This document shows positions 35,385 to 43,021 of a stretch of 64,000 nt of DNA, piece by piece. The stretch spans positions 746,039-810,038 of the forward strand of contig NZ_BSNI01000002.1 in assembly GCF_030159895.1 (NCBI RefSeq), in the 5' to 3' direction. A program made the position numbers and the translations under genes. This stretch comes from Maritalea porphyrae. Lineage in GTDB: Bacteria > Pseudomonadota > Alphaproteobacteria > Rhizobiales > Devosiaceae. Under the pieces are notes generated by a model. The model did no database searches. It was not told the DNA's origin and worked only from the letters and a program-made list of their open reading frames with translations. Positions within the stretch are counted from its first letter, which is position 1, and every line of letters begins with the position of its first letter.

Positions 35385-36980
35385 TGCTTCAAAGTCTGAT
35401 AAGTGACCAATGGTTGAAACTATACCAATGTCGTCATAAGTCCAGCTGCGTAAGTAGCTTACATCTGTGATTTCGTCGAAAGCAGACAGATCAACAAGAA
35501 TGATTTTGCCTTCAAGTACGACCATTTCAACTGTGTCTTTTTCCGAGAGCAGATAGCGAACAAAGTCCATCGCAGTTTGCGTATATTCTGTGACCTCTGT
35601 GGCGCGAATTGTGCCGCCGGTTGGCTTTGGTGAGACCGATGGCGTATCCGCCACGTCATTGTTTTCCTCGACCACATTCAGTTCAATGTCACCAAGTATG
35701 CCAGACCAATCGAACCCTTGTATCGTTGAAATGTCAAAGCTAGCGAATAACTCTTGATTGTCGATTTGATAGGCGCTCAAACTCACATTATGGCCGAAGG
35801 CTATTTCCAAACGAATGCCGGTACCTGCGTTGTTTTCACTTTCTTCGTGAACTTGCGATGTGTTGGGTTTTGTCGACACACCTTTTCTCGCTGTTGGACC
35901 CTCAGAGCCAGATGAAGCGGATTGCCCCTCAAACGAAACATCAAAAATGCTTGGCAAAATGATGTCCAACTTGCCAGTGTCAAAGCTTTCCCCGGCTGCG
36001 TGGGCCATGGAAAAGGCGTTGGGGATGTTAAACACGTGGATTTCCGAGACTTCGGCCTTGTCCGAGCCCTGCTTAGACGACGTTCCGTCTGACCTGGAAC
36101 TATCCAGATCCGGACTATTTGCGAATTCTTCTTCGCGTGTCACCGTCTGGGCGTCTGCCTCTAGCGCTTGCTCAAGTTCCGCGACAAGTGTTGATGTGTC
36201 CTGAGCCTTCGATTCCTTGCTGCTTTGCAAAAACTCAAAGCTAGACTTGGTGCTCATCCCAAAGGTCACTGCGATGGCGGAAAGGCTAAGCGATATCGGG
36301 TTCGGCAAAATTGTGCTGGACGAGGTAATTTGTGTTTCGCGATCTGCAGGTTCCGCGCTCTCTTTCGCGACTACATTTGCGTTGTCGCCGCGCTCTTCAA
36401 GCGCTGCCTGCAAAATACCGAACGCGCCATCCGTTTCTGGCATTGGCGCGCTGAGCAACAGATCAAAATCGTGCTCGGACTGGTCAATCTCAGCGCCATG
36501 CGCAATTCCAATCAACTCATCTGAGGCAACGAACATGGTCCAAATAAGGGCTGTCAACATAATTGCAGGGTGTAGATAAACCCCATCGCCAGGCCGCAAT
36601 GGGACAATGTTTGCCGCGCGCTTTTCAATTGCACGATCAACAAACTCATTGATCAAATCGGCAAAGCTGTTGCCGCGCAATGGCGCTTCAATGCTGGTGC
36701 TGTCGAGCAAATATTCACCATCGAACCGGCAGAGGTGCACAAACACATCGCCATCTGGATGGCAAAAAACAAACCAAGGGTCACCTTCGTCTGTCAGGCC
36801 CCGGTCGGTTTCTATGACAACGCCTGCTTGGTCAAGCAACCGCTTGACGCGATAAAGATCGGCAAGCTCTTGGTTGCCCCAGTCTTGATTTTGCTGAGTT
36901 TTATAAGCGAGCGAAGCGGCGCTTTGCGTGCTGCCTGCAGTTCCCCCGCGCTTATCTTTGAATAAAATGATTTCGGCCAT
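35364..36980 (-). CDS. Unknown two-TM acidic protein next to XRE regulator and S-layer-like gene
   Basis: 538 residues from the ATG at 36980 (AAGGGG just upstream; an in-frame codon 16 residues earlier is less likely). I do not recognise the family. Residues 1-125 form a compact domain with GDPWFVFCHPDGDVFVHLCRFDGEYLLDS, followed by a hydrophobic segment at about 135-155 (HPAIMLTALIWTMFVASDEL) and a second at about 232-250 (ISLSLSAIAVTFGM). Between and after these lie long acidic, Ser/Glu-rich low-complexity stretches, then a C-terminal part with several hydrophobic strands ending in WTYDDIGIVSTIGHLSDFEAFGL. It shares its strand and direction with the XRE gene 111 bp upstream, suggesting an operon. 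A sensor or membrane-tethered surface factor is only a guess. Confidence 0.7.
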   Translation of the reverse strand: MAEIILFKDKRGGTAGSTQSAASLAYKTQQNQDWGNQELADLYRVKRLLDQAGVVIETDRGLTDEGDPWFVFCHPDGDVFVHLCRFDGEYLLDSTSIEAPLRGNSFADLINEFVDRAIEKRAANIVPLRPGDGVYLHPAIMLTALIWTMFVASDELIGIAHGAEIDQSEHDFDLLLSAPMPETDGAFGILQAALEERGDNANVVAKESAEPADRETQITSSSTILPNPISLSLSAIAVTFGMSTKSSFEFLQSSKESKAQDTSTLVAELEQALEADAQTVTREEEFANSPDLDSSRSDGTSSKQGSDKAEVSEIHVFNIPNAFSMAHAAGESFDTGKLDIILPSIFDVSFEGQSASSGSEGPTARKGVSTKPNTSQVHEESENNAGTGIRLEIAFGHNVSLSAYQIDNQELFASFDISTIQGFDWSGILGDIELNVVEENNDVADTPSVSPKPTGGTIRATEVTEYTQTAMDFVRYLLSEKDTVEMVVLEGKIILVDLSAFDEITDVSYLRSWTYDDIGIVSTIGHLSDFEAFGLVSA

Positions 36981-37091
36981 TTTCCCCTTTGCCACCTCCG
37001 GCGGCAATATCCTTAAAACGCAACTCAAAACAAAAAATCTAATATTGAACGCTAGAAAAGTACCGCGCGCCCTGCGGTTATATTGGATCGC

Positions 37092-37394
37092 TTAAGAGGC
37101 AATATCGCCGAACAAAATCTCGTAGGTTTCCGGGTCGTAAAAGGACATTAGCTTCTTCACGAAGTCTTTAGGGTCCACGCCCAACACTTCAGCCCAGTCG
37201 CGATAACGGTTCTGCGGGATACGACCGCGCCCGTTCTCCAACTGGGAGATAAAGGTGTAATACTCTAGGTTGAGTTGGCTCGCCATCTCGCGCTGCGAAA
37301 TCCCCTTCGCCTCACGCATCTCTTTGAACCAAGCTCCTGCTTGTTGTCGTAGCAAGTTTGTTTCCTTTACTTGCGTTGCTTTGTTTGTGAGCAT
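37092..37394 (-). CDS. XRE-family helix-turn-helix regulator
   Basis: A 100-residue DNA-binding protein. The HTH_3 domain spans about 18-75: FKEMREAKGISQREMASQLNLEYYTFISQLENGRGRIP contains both helices of a Cro/CI-type motif. It has no sensor domain; the C-terminal tail (KKLMSFYDPETYEILFGDI) is short and hydrophobic. It is transcribed away from the S-layer-like gene, ahead of the unknown 538-residue protein. A 13-bp palindrome, AGTGAAATTCACT, lies 52 bp upstream and is a likely autoregulatory operator. Confidence 0.88.
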   Translation of the reverse strand: MLTNKATQVKETNLLRQQAGAWFKEMREAKGISQREMASQLNLEYYTFISQLENGRGRIPQNRYRDWAEVLGVDPKDFVKKLMSFYDPETYEILFGDIAS

Positions 37395-37445
37395 TATCTC
37401 GATCCTAAAGTAAGGTTAAGTCGCGCGAACACGCGTAAATCTAAC

Positions 37446-37458
37446 AGTGAAATTCACT
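37446..37458. promoter_or_regulatory. Palindromic putative XRE operator
   Basis: AGTGAAATTCACT: perfect 6-bp arms AGTGAA/TTCACT around one central base, 52 bp upstream of the XRE start codon. Its half-site CAGTGAA recurs in the 15-bp repeats upstream of the type I secretion genes (46240-46299). Regulatory link inferred. Confidence 0.5.
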
Positions 37459-37593
37459 ATATCGGATGTGTTGTAAAAACGTCAACAACAAAACTGCACG
37501 ATTCGCTTATATCAAGCACCGATCCGCATTTTCCCCCTCACTTTAACACGCTGAAACTGTTGCGAAAAAACAACGCCTGACGGGTGTATGAAA

Positions 37594-37651
37594 TTTGCTG
37601 TACTTTTTTCCTTGAACCGTACAGTAAAACCGAGTATCACTTTTGCTGTAC
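37594..37651. repeat. Three TTTGCTGTAC-type motifs
   Basis: TTTGCTGTAC at 37594 and 37642 and its inverted relative GTACAGTAAA at 37619. The same core occurs as GCTGTACAGTAA at 42586-42597, upstream of the DUF6447 gene. Likely binding sites of one regulator. Confidence 0.5.
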
Positions 37652-37808
37652 ATTGGCGTTGGCTTGCGCAATGCGGCCTGCGTGCATGGAACAAGGTGTT
37701 TTTAGTTTCGGGCGGCGGTCTCACAAAGCCCGTTGCGTATTGAATTTGGCCAGCGCCGCTCGGTGTGGGTCGTGACTTTAAGACAAGACTTTAAGGGGAG
37801 GTCGTATC

Positions 37809-38114
37809 ATGCTTTGCGCATCATCAGCACACATCGATAACGTTACTTCACTTTCGATTCTTGCGGTCAATAAAAGCCAAGATGAAAGCTTATCAATATT
37901 TGGTTTGGCTGAAGGTGTGCTGAAATTTTTGGCGGACCAGACCGTTAGCCTCACTAACAATCTGGGGTTGAATCTCTCATTCAGCAAACCAGCAGATACT
38001 CTGCAAACCGTTGCAAAATCAACGGCTTGCACAGCGTCTGTGCGGCTCAGCCACAACGTTGAAAATACAACCTCCAAACCATCATGCATGCAAGTGATGC
38101 CTTTGCTGGCCTGA
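37809..38114 (+). CDS. Possible small protein upstream of S-layer-like gene 2
   Basis: A 101-residue reading frame with a strong GGGGAGG ribosome site 7 bp before its ATG. The product is Ser/Leu/Thr-rich, with four Cys, no clear signal peptide or TM segment, and no family I recognise. The strong ribosome site is the only positive evidence. It could be a short peptide gene, a leader ORF affecting the downstream 130-bp gap, or chance. Confidence 0.4.
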   Translation: MLCASSAHIDNVTSLSILAVNKSQDESLSIFGLAEGVLKFLADQTVSLTNNLGLNLSFSKPADTLQTVAKSTACTASVRLSHNVENTTSKPSCMQVMPLLA

Positions 38115-38216
38115 AAAGGGCGGCAATAGGCGCGCCTGCGCGCGTGGATGACTTCGGTGGATTAGGTGGCCAGCGCTTTTTGGCAACGCGTCACCAATGC
38201 TGAGCAAAATGAAACA

Positions 38217-38243
38217 AAAGACCATTGGGAAGGGATTTATCTA
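38217..38243 (+). promoter_or_regulatory. Conserved leader and RBS of S-layer-like gene 2
   Basis: Identical over 27 nt to the leader of the paralog at 2449-2475, with GGGAAGGGA as ribosome site 8 bp before the ATG. CCATT at its 5' part can pair with AATGG covering the start codon. The identity decides the start at 38244 over the in-frame GTG at 38166. Confidence 0.7.
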
Positions 38244-41200
38244 ATGGGCATTAAAGAAGATATCACCAAGATCTACGTTGGTTACTACGACCGCGCTCCA
38301 GATCCAGACGGCTTGAACTACTGGATTGGCCGTGCCAATGCTGGCATGACTTTGGCCGAAATCGCAAACTCATTTGCGGTACAAACAGAATCAACAACCA
38401 AATATCCTTATTTGGCTAACCCACTTGTGGCTTCTGCTGATTCATTCATCGATTCAGTTTACATGAACCTGTTTAATCGCGCGCCAGATACAGCGGGTAA
38501 AGCATATTGGTTGGCTGAACTTGCTGGCGGCAAGCCAGTTGGTCAAATGATCATCGATATCATGTCAGGCGCTAAAGACGATGCCAACGGCAACGATCTT
38601 ACAACTCTGAACAACAAAGTGACCGCTGGTGTAGATTGGGCAACTGATCTTGCTAACGTTTCTGGCCTTGATTACGAAAACAACGCTGCTGCAAAAGCAA
38701 ACGCTGCTGCCGTGCTTGATGGCGTAACAGACGATGCCGCAACTGTAACAGCTGCCGCTGCTGCAACTGACGCATTTGTGGCTGGTGGTGCTGCTCCGTC
38801 GCAGTCGTTCACCTTGACAACGGCAATTGATACTTTCACCGGTGGTGCAGGTGCAGACACCTTCAACGCTGATGACACTGGTACAGATGTTGCCTCAACA
38901 GCCGACACACTTAACGGTGGCGACGGTGTTGACACTTTGAACATTTTTTCAGACGGATCAGCATCAGCACTTCCAGCTTTGACTAGTGTTGAAAAGCTCA
39001 ATGTCTACGATCAAGATGCAGACTTTGACGTTTCCGCTTCTGCGCAAGCTAGCTTGACGGAAGTGAATTTGCTTCGCGGCGATGGCGACATGAAGCTAAC
39101 AGTTGGTAAGAATGTTGCGACTGTTGGCCTTACAGATATTGCCCTTAAAGATGCTGGCGGCAACAATGGTATCACCATTGCTGCTCACGCCGATGCAACT
39201 GCGATCACAGTTGGATTGAACAATGTCTCAGTAGACAATACTGGTGACGATGATGTGGTCGTAACTGGCGCAAAGCTGGAGACCGTGACATTCAAAGCTT
39301 CCGGTACAAAATCTACCACAGAGGATTTGAATGCGGCAGGTGCCAAAACCGTTGCAATTGACGCCGCTGTGGATTTGACTGCAGGTGCTGTAGTTACTTC
39401 CGGTGCGGACGCCACATTGAACATCACAGGTGCTGGCAAAGCCACAATCGGTCAATTGGACAATGATTTTGATACTGTTGACGCATCAGGCAATACAGGT
39501 GGTGTGGTTCTAACAGTTGCGGCAGACAACAAAGACGCAAAAATCACTCTTGGTGCTGGCAAAGACACTGTTACAACCGATGATGATGGTTTTGCTGCAG
39601 CTGACAAATTTGCTGTTGATGCGGGTGCAGGCGAAGATACACTTGTTGTTGCCGCTGACGCAGATGTTAGCACTGCAGACGAAGCAGGTCGTTACACTAA
39701 CTTTGAAGTTATTCAGCGCGATACAAACTCAAACCTTGATATGTCAGTGTTTGGTGCGTCTACGACCATCACGAAAGCCTCTATCGGTGATGGTGGTTTG
39801 ACCAAAATGCAAGCGGCCTTGGCTGGTGACATTACATTGACGGCAGACAACGCGGGTTCAACATTCTCGTTGAGCACTGCAACTGGCACATCGGACGTTT
39901 TGTCTGTTACTGCGGCTCACGCCACAGCAACTACATCTGCAGATTTGACGACAGCAACTATTGATGGTTTTGAAACCCTCAATTTCGTTGCAAATTCTGG
40001 TGATAAGGACCTTGCAACTGCAACGGACCTTACAGCTGTGTCGTTTACTTCTGCAGCAGACCTTAAAACTGTCAACCTAACGGGTTCAAAAGCAGTTGAT
40101 CTGAATGCAAGTGCAAATGCTGTGAAAGTTACAGCGATTGATGCATCTGGTGTTACTGGCGGCGCGAAAATTGCGACTGGCGGTCAAACTGGAGCGTTGG
40201 TTGTTACCGGCTCAGCTGCTAAAGACGAGATCACAATCGGCACAGTTGGTGCAGGTGGAACAACCACTGTCAACGCTGGTGCCGCAGATGACAAAGTAAT
40301 CGGAACCCAAGCAAACGTTGCAGCTGCAACAATTGATGGTGGTGCGGGTTCGGACACTGTTCAGATCACAGATGCAAACGCTACAACTGCAACACTTACA
40401 GTTGCAGACTCAACTTTCAACACAATCACAAATGTTGAAACAATTGAGTTCACCGGCGCCATCGCAGGTGATTTGACTTGGACACTTGGCGGCTTTGCTA
40501 ACACTCTGGCGACCAATGTTGGTGGTACACTCGGCATCAAAGCACATGCTTTGGCAACGGGCGCTGCTGCTGATGACGTCAATATCGATGCTTCGGCCCT
40601 AACTGGTACCAATGCTGTCAGCGTTGACCTCAAGAACACTGATGCAACGGCTGGTGTAGCAAGCGACATCAATGTGACTGGTGCAGATGGTAACGACACC
40701 ATCAAAGTAGAAGAAGTTACAGCAGCTTCTGCTAACCTTATCACTTTGAATGGCGGCAAAGGTGACGATACGATCACTGTTGTGTCATCAGCAACTCATG
40801 ACGGTGCGATCGTGGTTAACGGTGGTGACGGAAACGACACAATTGACGTTTCTGGTGCAACTGGCGACGCTGCAGTAACTGCTAACCTTATCACTGGCGG
40901 TAAAGGCAACGATATCATCAAACTGGATACTGAGGGTGCAGCAACTGACTTTACTATTGTCACTGCGGCAACAGCAGCAGACAACGGTACAGACACGATA
41001 ACCAACTTTACACTCGGTGCAGGTGGTGATGTGCTCGATATCGACGCGTTCCTAAATGCAACAGCAATGAACGGTAAATTGACAGTAAATCCTGGCGCTT
41101 CTTCAAGTGTTGAGAATGATGTTAACTTGTTGGTCGACATTGCAGGTGGTGAAGACATCACAACTGCAGCTGGTCTAACAGCCGCACTGGCCGTTGGTGG

Positions 41201-41393
41201 TGAATACGCCAACATCGACATGGCTAATAGTGCAAAAGCTGTGTTTGTTACTGCTGCAAGCAGCGATGCTGGAGTAACGCAAAACGTGTTCTTTGCGACG
41301 TCTGATGCTGGTGGCAATATCACAGCGACACTCGTTGGAACAATTGGTAGCTCTGACATTGATGATTTCGTTGCTGCAAACTTCAACATCTAA
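38244..41393 (+). CDS. DUF4214-headed RTX/S-layer-like surface protein, paralog 2
   Basis: A 1049-residue protein without a classical signal peptide. DUF4214 fills about 1-130 (YVGYYDRAPDPDGLNYWIGR, then a second FNRAPDTAGKAYWLAEL unit). Residues 190-1000 are Thr/Ala/Asp-rich beta repeats with Ca2+-binding nonapeptides (GGAGADTFN, GGAGSDTVQ, GGKGDDTIT, GGDGNDTID, GGKGNDIIK). The C-terminus (SDIDDFVAANFNI) fits an uncleaved type I secretion signal. I saw no cysteine, as usual in S-layer proteins. The T1SS pair at 43022-46081 is the likely exporter. The overall design resembles Caulobacter RsaA, with the secretion genes nearby. An adhesin or matrix protein is the alternative. Confidence 0.88.
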   Translation: MGIKEDITKIYVGYYDRAPDPDGLNYWIGRANAGMTLAEIANSFAVQTESTTKYPYLANPLVASADSFIDSVYMNLFNRAPDTAGKAYWLAELAGGKPVGQMIIDIMSGAKDDANGNDLTTLNNKVTAGVDWATDLANVSGLDYENNAAAKANAAAVLDGVTDDAATVTAAAAATDAFVAGGAAPSQSFTLTTAIDTFTGGAGADTFNADDTGTDVASTADTLNGGDGVDTLNIFSDGSASALPALTSVEKLNVYDQDADFDVSASAQASLTEVNLLRGDGDMKLTVGKNVATVGLTDIALKDAGGNNGITIAAHADATAITVGLNNVSVDNTGDDDVVVTGAKLETVTFKASGTKSTTEDLNAAGAKTVAIDAAVDLTAGAVVTSGADATLNITGAGKATIGQLDNDFDTVDASGNTGGVVLTVAADNKDAKITLGAGKDTVTTDDDGFAAADKFAVDAGAGEDTLVVAADADVSTADEAGRYTNFEVIQRDTNSNLDMSVFGASTTITKASIGDGGLTKMQAALAGDITLTADNAGSTFSLSTATGTSDVLSVTAAHATATTSADLTTATIDGFETLNFVANSGDKDLATATDLTAVSFTSAADLKTVNLTGSKAVDLNASANAVKVTAIDASGVTGGAKIATGGQTGALVVTGSAAKDEITIGTVGAGGTTTVNAGAADDKVIGTQANVAAATIDGGAGSDTVQITDANATTATLTVADSTFNTITNVETIEFTGAIAGDLTWTLGGFANTLATNVGGTLGIKAHALATGAAADDVNIDASALTGTNAVSVDLKNTDATAGVASDINVTGADGNDTIKVEEVTAASANLITLNGGKGDDTITVVSSATHDGAIVVNGGDGNDTIDVSGATGDAAVTANLITGGKGNDIIKLDTEGAATDFTIVTAATAADNGTDTITNFTLGAGGDVLDIDAFLNATAMNGKLTVNPGASSSVENDVNLLVDIAGGEDITTAAGLTAALAVGGEYANIDMANSAKAVFVTAASSDAGVTQNVFFATSDAGGNITATLVGTIGSSDIDDFVAANFNI

Positions 41394-41401
41394 TCCCATT
41401 T

Positions 41402-41424
41402 CCCCCGGGCTTTTTGCTCGGGGG
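41402..41424 (+). terminator. Hairpin just after S-layer-like gene 2
   Basis: CCCCCGGGC and GCTCGGGGG (one G-U) around TTTTT, 8 bp after the stop. No T-run follows, so it more likely protects the 3' end; the stronger terminator is at 41491. Confidence 0.6.
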
Positions 41425-41490
41425 AATTGATCCAAAGAATTTGTGTGTCGCCCTTCGGCACTCATGTTCTGATCTTGGTACTTCTTTGGT

Positions 41491-41523
41491 CCCGCCCTTC
41501 ATACAATGAGGGGCGGGATTTTT
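41491..41523 (+). terminator. Terminator of S-layer-like gene 2
   Basis: CCCGCCCTTCAT and ATGAGGGGCGGG form a 12-bp stem (one T-G pair) with a 3-nt loop, followed by ATTTTTG. Confidence 0.88.
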
Positions 41524-41576
41524 GTTGGCTTTTTGGGGGGGCTAAGCGGATGGTTGTTCGTTGCGCTTTTATTTGA

Positions 41577-42018
41577 TCCCGGCTCAAGGCCGGGAATGCC
41601 CCTTATGGGGTTTTGGGCGTTCGCCCTACTTGAGTTTGGTGAGCGGCAGACCATTTGAAATCCCCGCACTTGATGCGGGGTCGTTTGAGAATTTTCCATT
41701 TCCCAAGTCGACGCAAACAAAGCCATTCACCCCACACCCTCAATCCCTCCCCATCAAGGGGAGGGAGGCCTCTTTGTTGGGCGGCGGCGCTATCAAAAAA
41801 GGTCAGAGGCTTCTTCTCGTGGCATCCCGGGAAGGTGCTCGGTTTGCGCGGGTAGATCCGGGATCTACATCTAGGGTTATGACGAGCCTGTCCTCCAATT
41901 GGTCCCGGCTCAAGGCCGGGACGGTGCGAAAGGAAAGCAAACCTAACCGTACCACCCCGCACTTGATGCGGGGTCCCATTTCCCTCCCCTTGATGGGGAG
42001 GGATTAAGGGTGGGGTGC
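41577..42018. repeat. REP-like field: two copies of a three-palindrome composite
   Basis: The same order occurs twice. First copy: TCCCGGCTCAAGGCCGGGA (41577-41595), CCCCGCACTTGATGCGGGG (41662-41680), then a CCCTCCCC-ATCAA-GGGGAGGG unit (41745-41765). Second copy: identical first palindrome (41903-41921), identical second (41955-41973), and the third in the inverted-centre form CCCTCCCC-TTGAT-GGGGAGGG (41982-42002). Outer CACCCCACACCCT (41729-41741) and AGGGTGGGGTG (about 42007-42017) are also roughly complementary. This is the pattern of dispersed extragenic palindromic elements, possibly mobilised by a RAYT transposase elsewhere. Confidence 0.8.
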
Positions 42019-42585
42019 TGGTTGGTCGCAATCAGTGCCGCAAATGATCATATGTCCAGTCCGACACCGAGGGCAGGCGTAATTCATCGGGCAGCAAGTT
42101 GAAGCTGTTCTGGAAGTTTTTTCCCTCGCTTGCTCTGCATTTGTGTTGAGCAGCAATTGGCGGGGGTGCCGGGGAAGCGGTCGCAAGACCGCGACGGCGG
42201 CTCAAAAAAGCTTCCAATGATCGATCAACGGATCATGATGTAGCTAAGGGAATAAATGGGTGAGCAACCCGGGGCAAATGATCAACTTGCGTATAACCCA
42301 TTACACGAGGCGTTGATTGTATCATATTCTTGTACAAACACATCGAGCCGATCTGCGCCTCGTGTCCCAGTTTCATATGTTGAACCGATATACTTTCGTT
42401 TATCGGGCCGTTCGCATGCAGTATTGATTATTGTCAATAAAGAGTTAACAAACACATCAAATATTGCAAATGTGTAAGTGTTTTTCCCAATATGATACAC
42501 ATTAAAACAACACTATGAGCAATTTGTCAGCGATAACTGATAGTCAATTTCGACACTTGCAATGGTATGAATATTACGCTACGAA

Positions 42586-42597
42586 GCTGTACAGTAA
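42586..42597. promoter_or_regulatory. GCTGTACAGTAA motif upstream of DUF6447 gene
   Basis: CTGTACAG (42587-42594) is a perfect 8-bp palindrome; the extended motif shares TGCTGTAC and GTACAGTAA cores with the sites at 37594-37651 in front of the S-layer-like locus. Suggests shared control. Confidence 0.45.
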
Positions 42598-42666
42598 CAA
42601 ATATACCCACCGCATAATGTTGAACAATAATTCAGCTTGTCGGTAGGGGGTGTATAAGCCAACCAA

Positions 42667-42685
42667 GTTGGACTGATTGTCCAAC
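42667..42685. promoter_or_regulatory. Operator-like inverted repeat upstream of DUF6447 gene
   Basis: GTTGGAC and GTCCAAC are perfect 7-bp arms around TGATT, 34 bp before the ATG at 42720. Position fits a repressor site over the promoter or a 5' hairpin. Confidence 0.5.
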
Positions 42686-42719
42686 AACGAATATTTTTTA
42701 TGGAATTGAAGAGTTCACT

Positions 42720-42923
42720 ATGACTGAGCAAATAAACACAATCACAATTGATGGCAAAGAGTTTAATCTCGCTGACTTGTCTGATCAGGCGAAGTCGCAA
42801 TTGGGTAATCTTCAAGCGGCGGATGCTGAGATTTCAAGATTGAATGCCCAGCTCGCGATAGCTCAAACAGCGCGCAATGCTTATGCACAGGTGCTAAAGG
42901 GCGAAATTGAAACAACTAACTAG
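42720..42923 (+). CDS. DUF6447 family small protein
   Basis: A 67-residue soluble protein: ITIDGKEFNLADLSDQAKSQLGNLQAADAEISRLNAQLAIAQTARNAYAQVLKGEI. The N-terminal beta hairpin with IDGKEFNLADLS and the helical Gln/Ala-rich second half match DUF6447, which is found in bacteria with large secreted or surface proteins, though no function is established. A GAAGAG ribosome site precedes the ATG and a bidirectional terminator follows. Its place between the S-layer-like gene and the T1SS suggests an accessory role in the same system. Confidence 0.8.
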   Translation: MTEQINTITIDGKEFNLADLSDQAKSQLGNLQAADAEISRLNAQLAIAQTARNAYAQVLKGEIETTN

Positions 42924-42952
42924 TTGGCTCAGTGGTTTAGCCAATCAAAAAA

Positions 42953-42978
42953 GCCCGATCAGACGATCGGGCTTTTTT
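42953..42978. terminator. Bidirectional terminator DUF6447 / T1SS adaptor
   Basis: AAAAAAGCCCGATC-AGAC-GATCGGGCTTTTTT: 8-bp stem with A-run before and T-run after, serving both the plus-strand DUF6447 gene and the minus-strand T1SS operon. Confidence 0.93.
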
Positions 42979-43021
42979 GTTTTGTCAGGCAAAAGGTTTG
43001 GGCTTTGCTATTGCCAAACCG

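Larger units (their letters stand above)
37395..37808. other. Divergent control region between XRE regulator and the S-layer-like locus
   Basis: 414 bp without a recognised gene. It contains the palindrome at 37446-37458 and three copies of a TTTGCTGTAC-type motif: direct at 37594-37603 and 37642-37651, inverted (GTACAGTAAA) at 37619-37628. The AT-rich parts suit promoters for both directions. A CTTGAA at 37611-37616 has no matching -10. Confidence 0.6.
41394..42719. other. 1.3-kb non-coding region with palindromic repeats
   Basis: The region between S-layer-like gene 2 and the DUF6447 gene. It holds two hairpin terminators, a REP-like repeat field (41577-42018), a GCGGTC-GCAA-GACCGC hairpin (42177-42192), and an AT-rich 500-bp stretch with operator-like motifs at 42586 and 42667. 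Short frames here, such as the 61-codon one at 42032-42217 on the minus strand (TTG start, no family), do not look convincing. Confidence 0.65.

Noticed and set aside
38166-38243. In-frame GTG extension of S-layer-like gene 2
   Set aside because: The 27-nt leader identity with the paralog and its RBS place the start at 38244, and in gene 1 a stop codon interrupts the matching frame.
41577-42018. CRISPR array
   Set aside because: Palindromes are of different types and have irregular spacing; no uniform repeat-spacer pattern and no cas genes.
42004-42217. Two overlapping short minus-strand frames (60 and 61 codons)
   Set aside because: No convincing ribosome site, no family recognised, and they overlap each other; possible gene remnants only.
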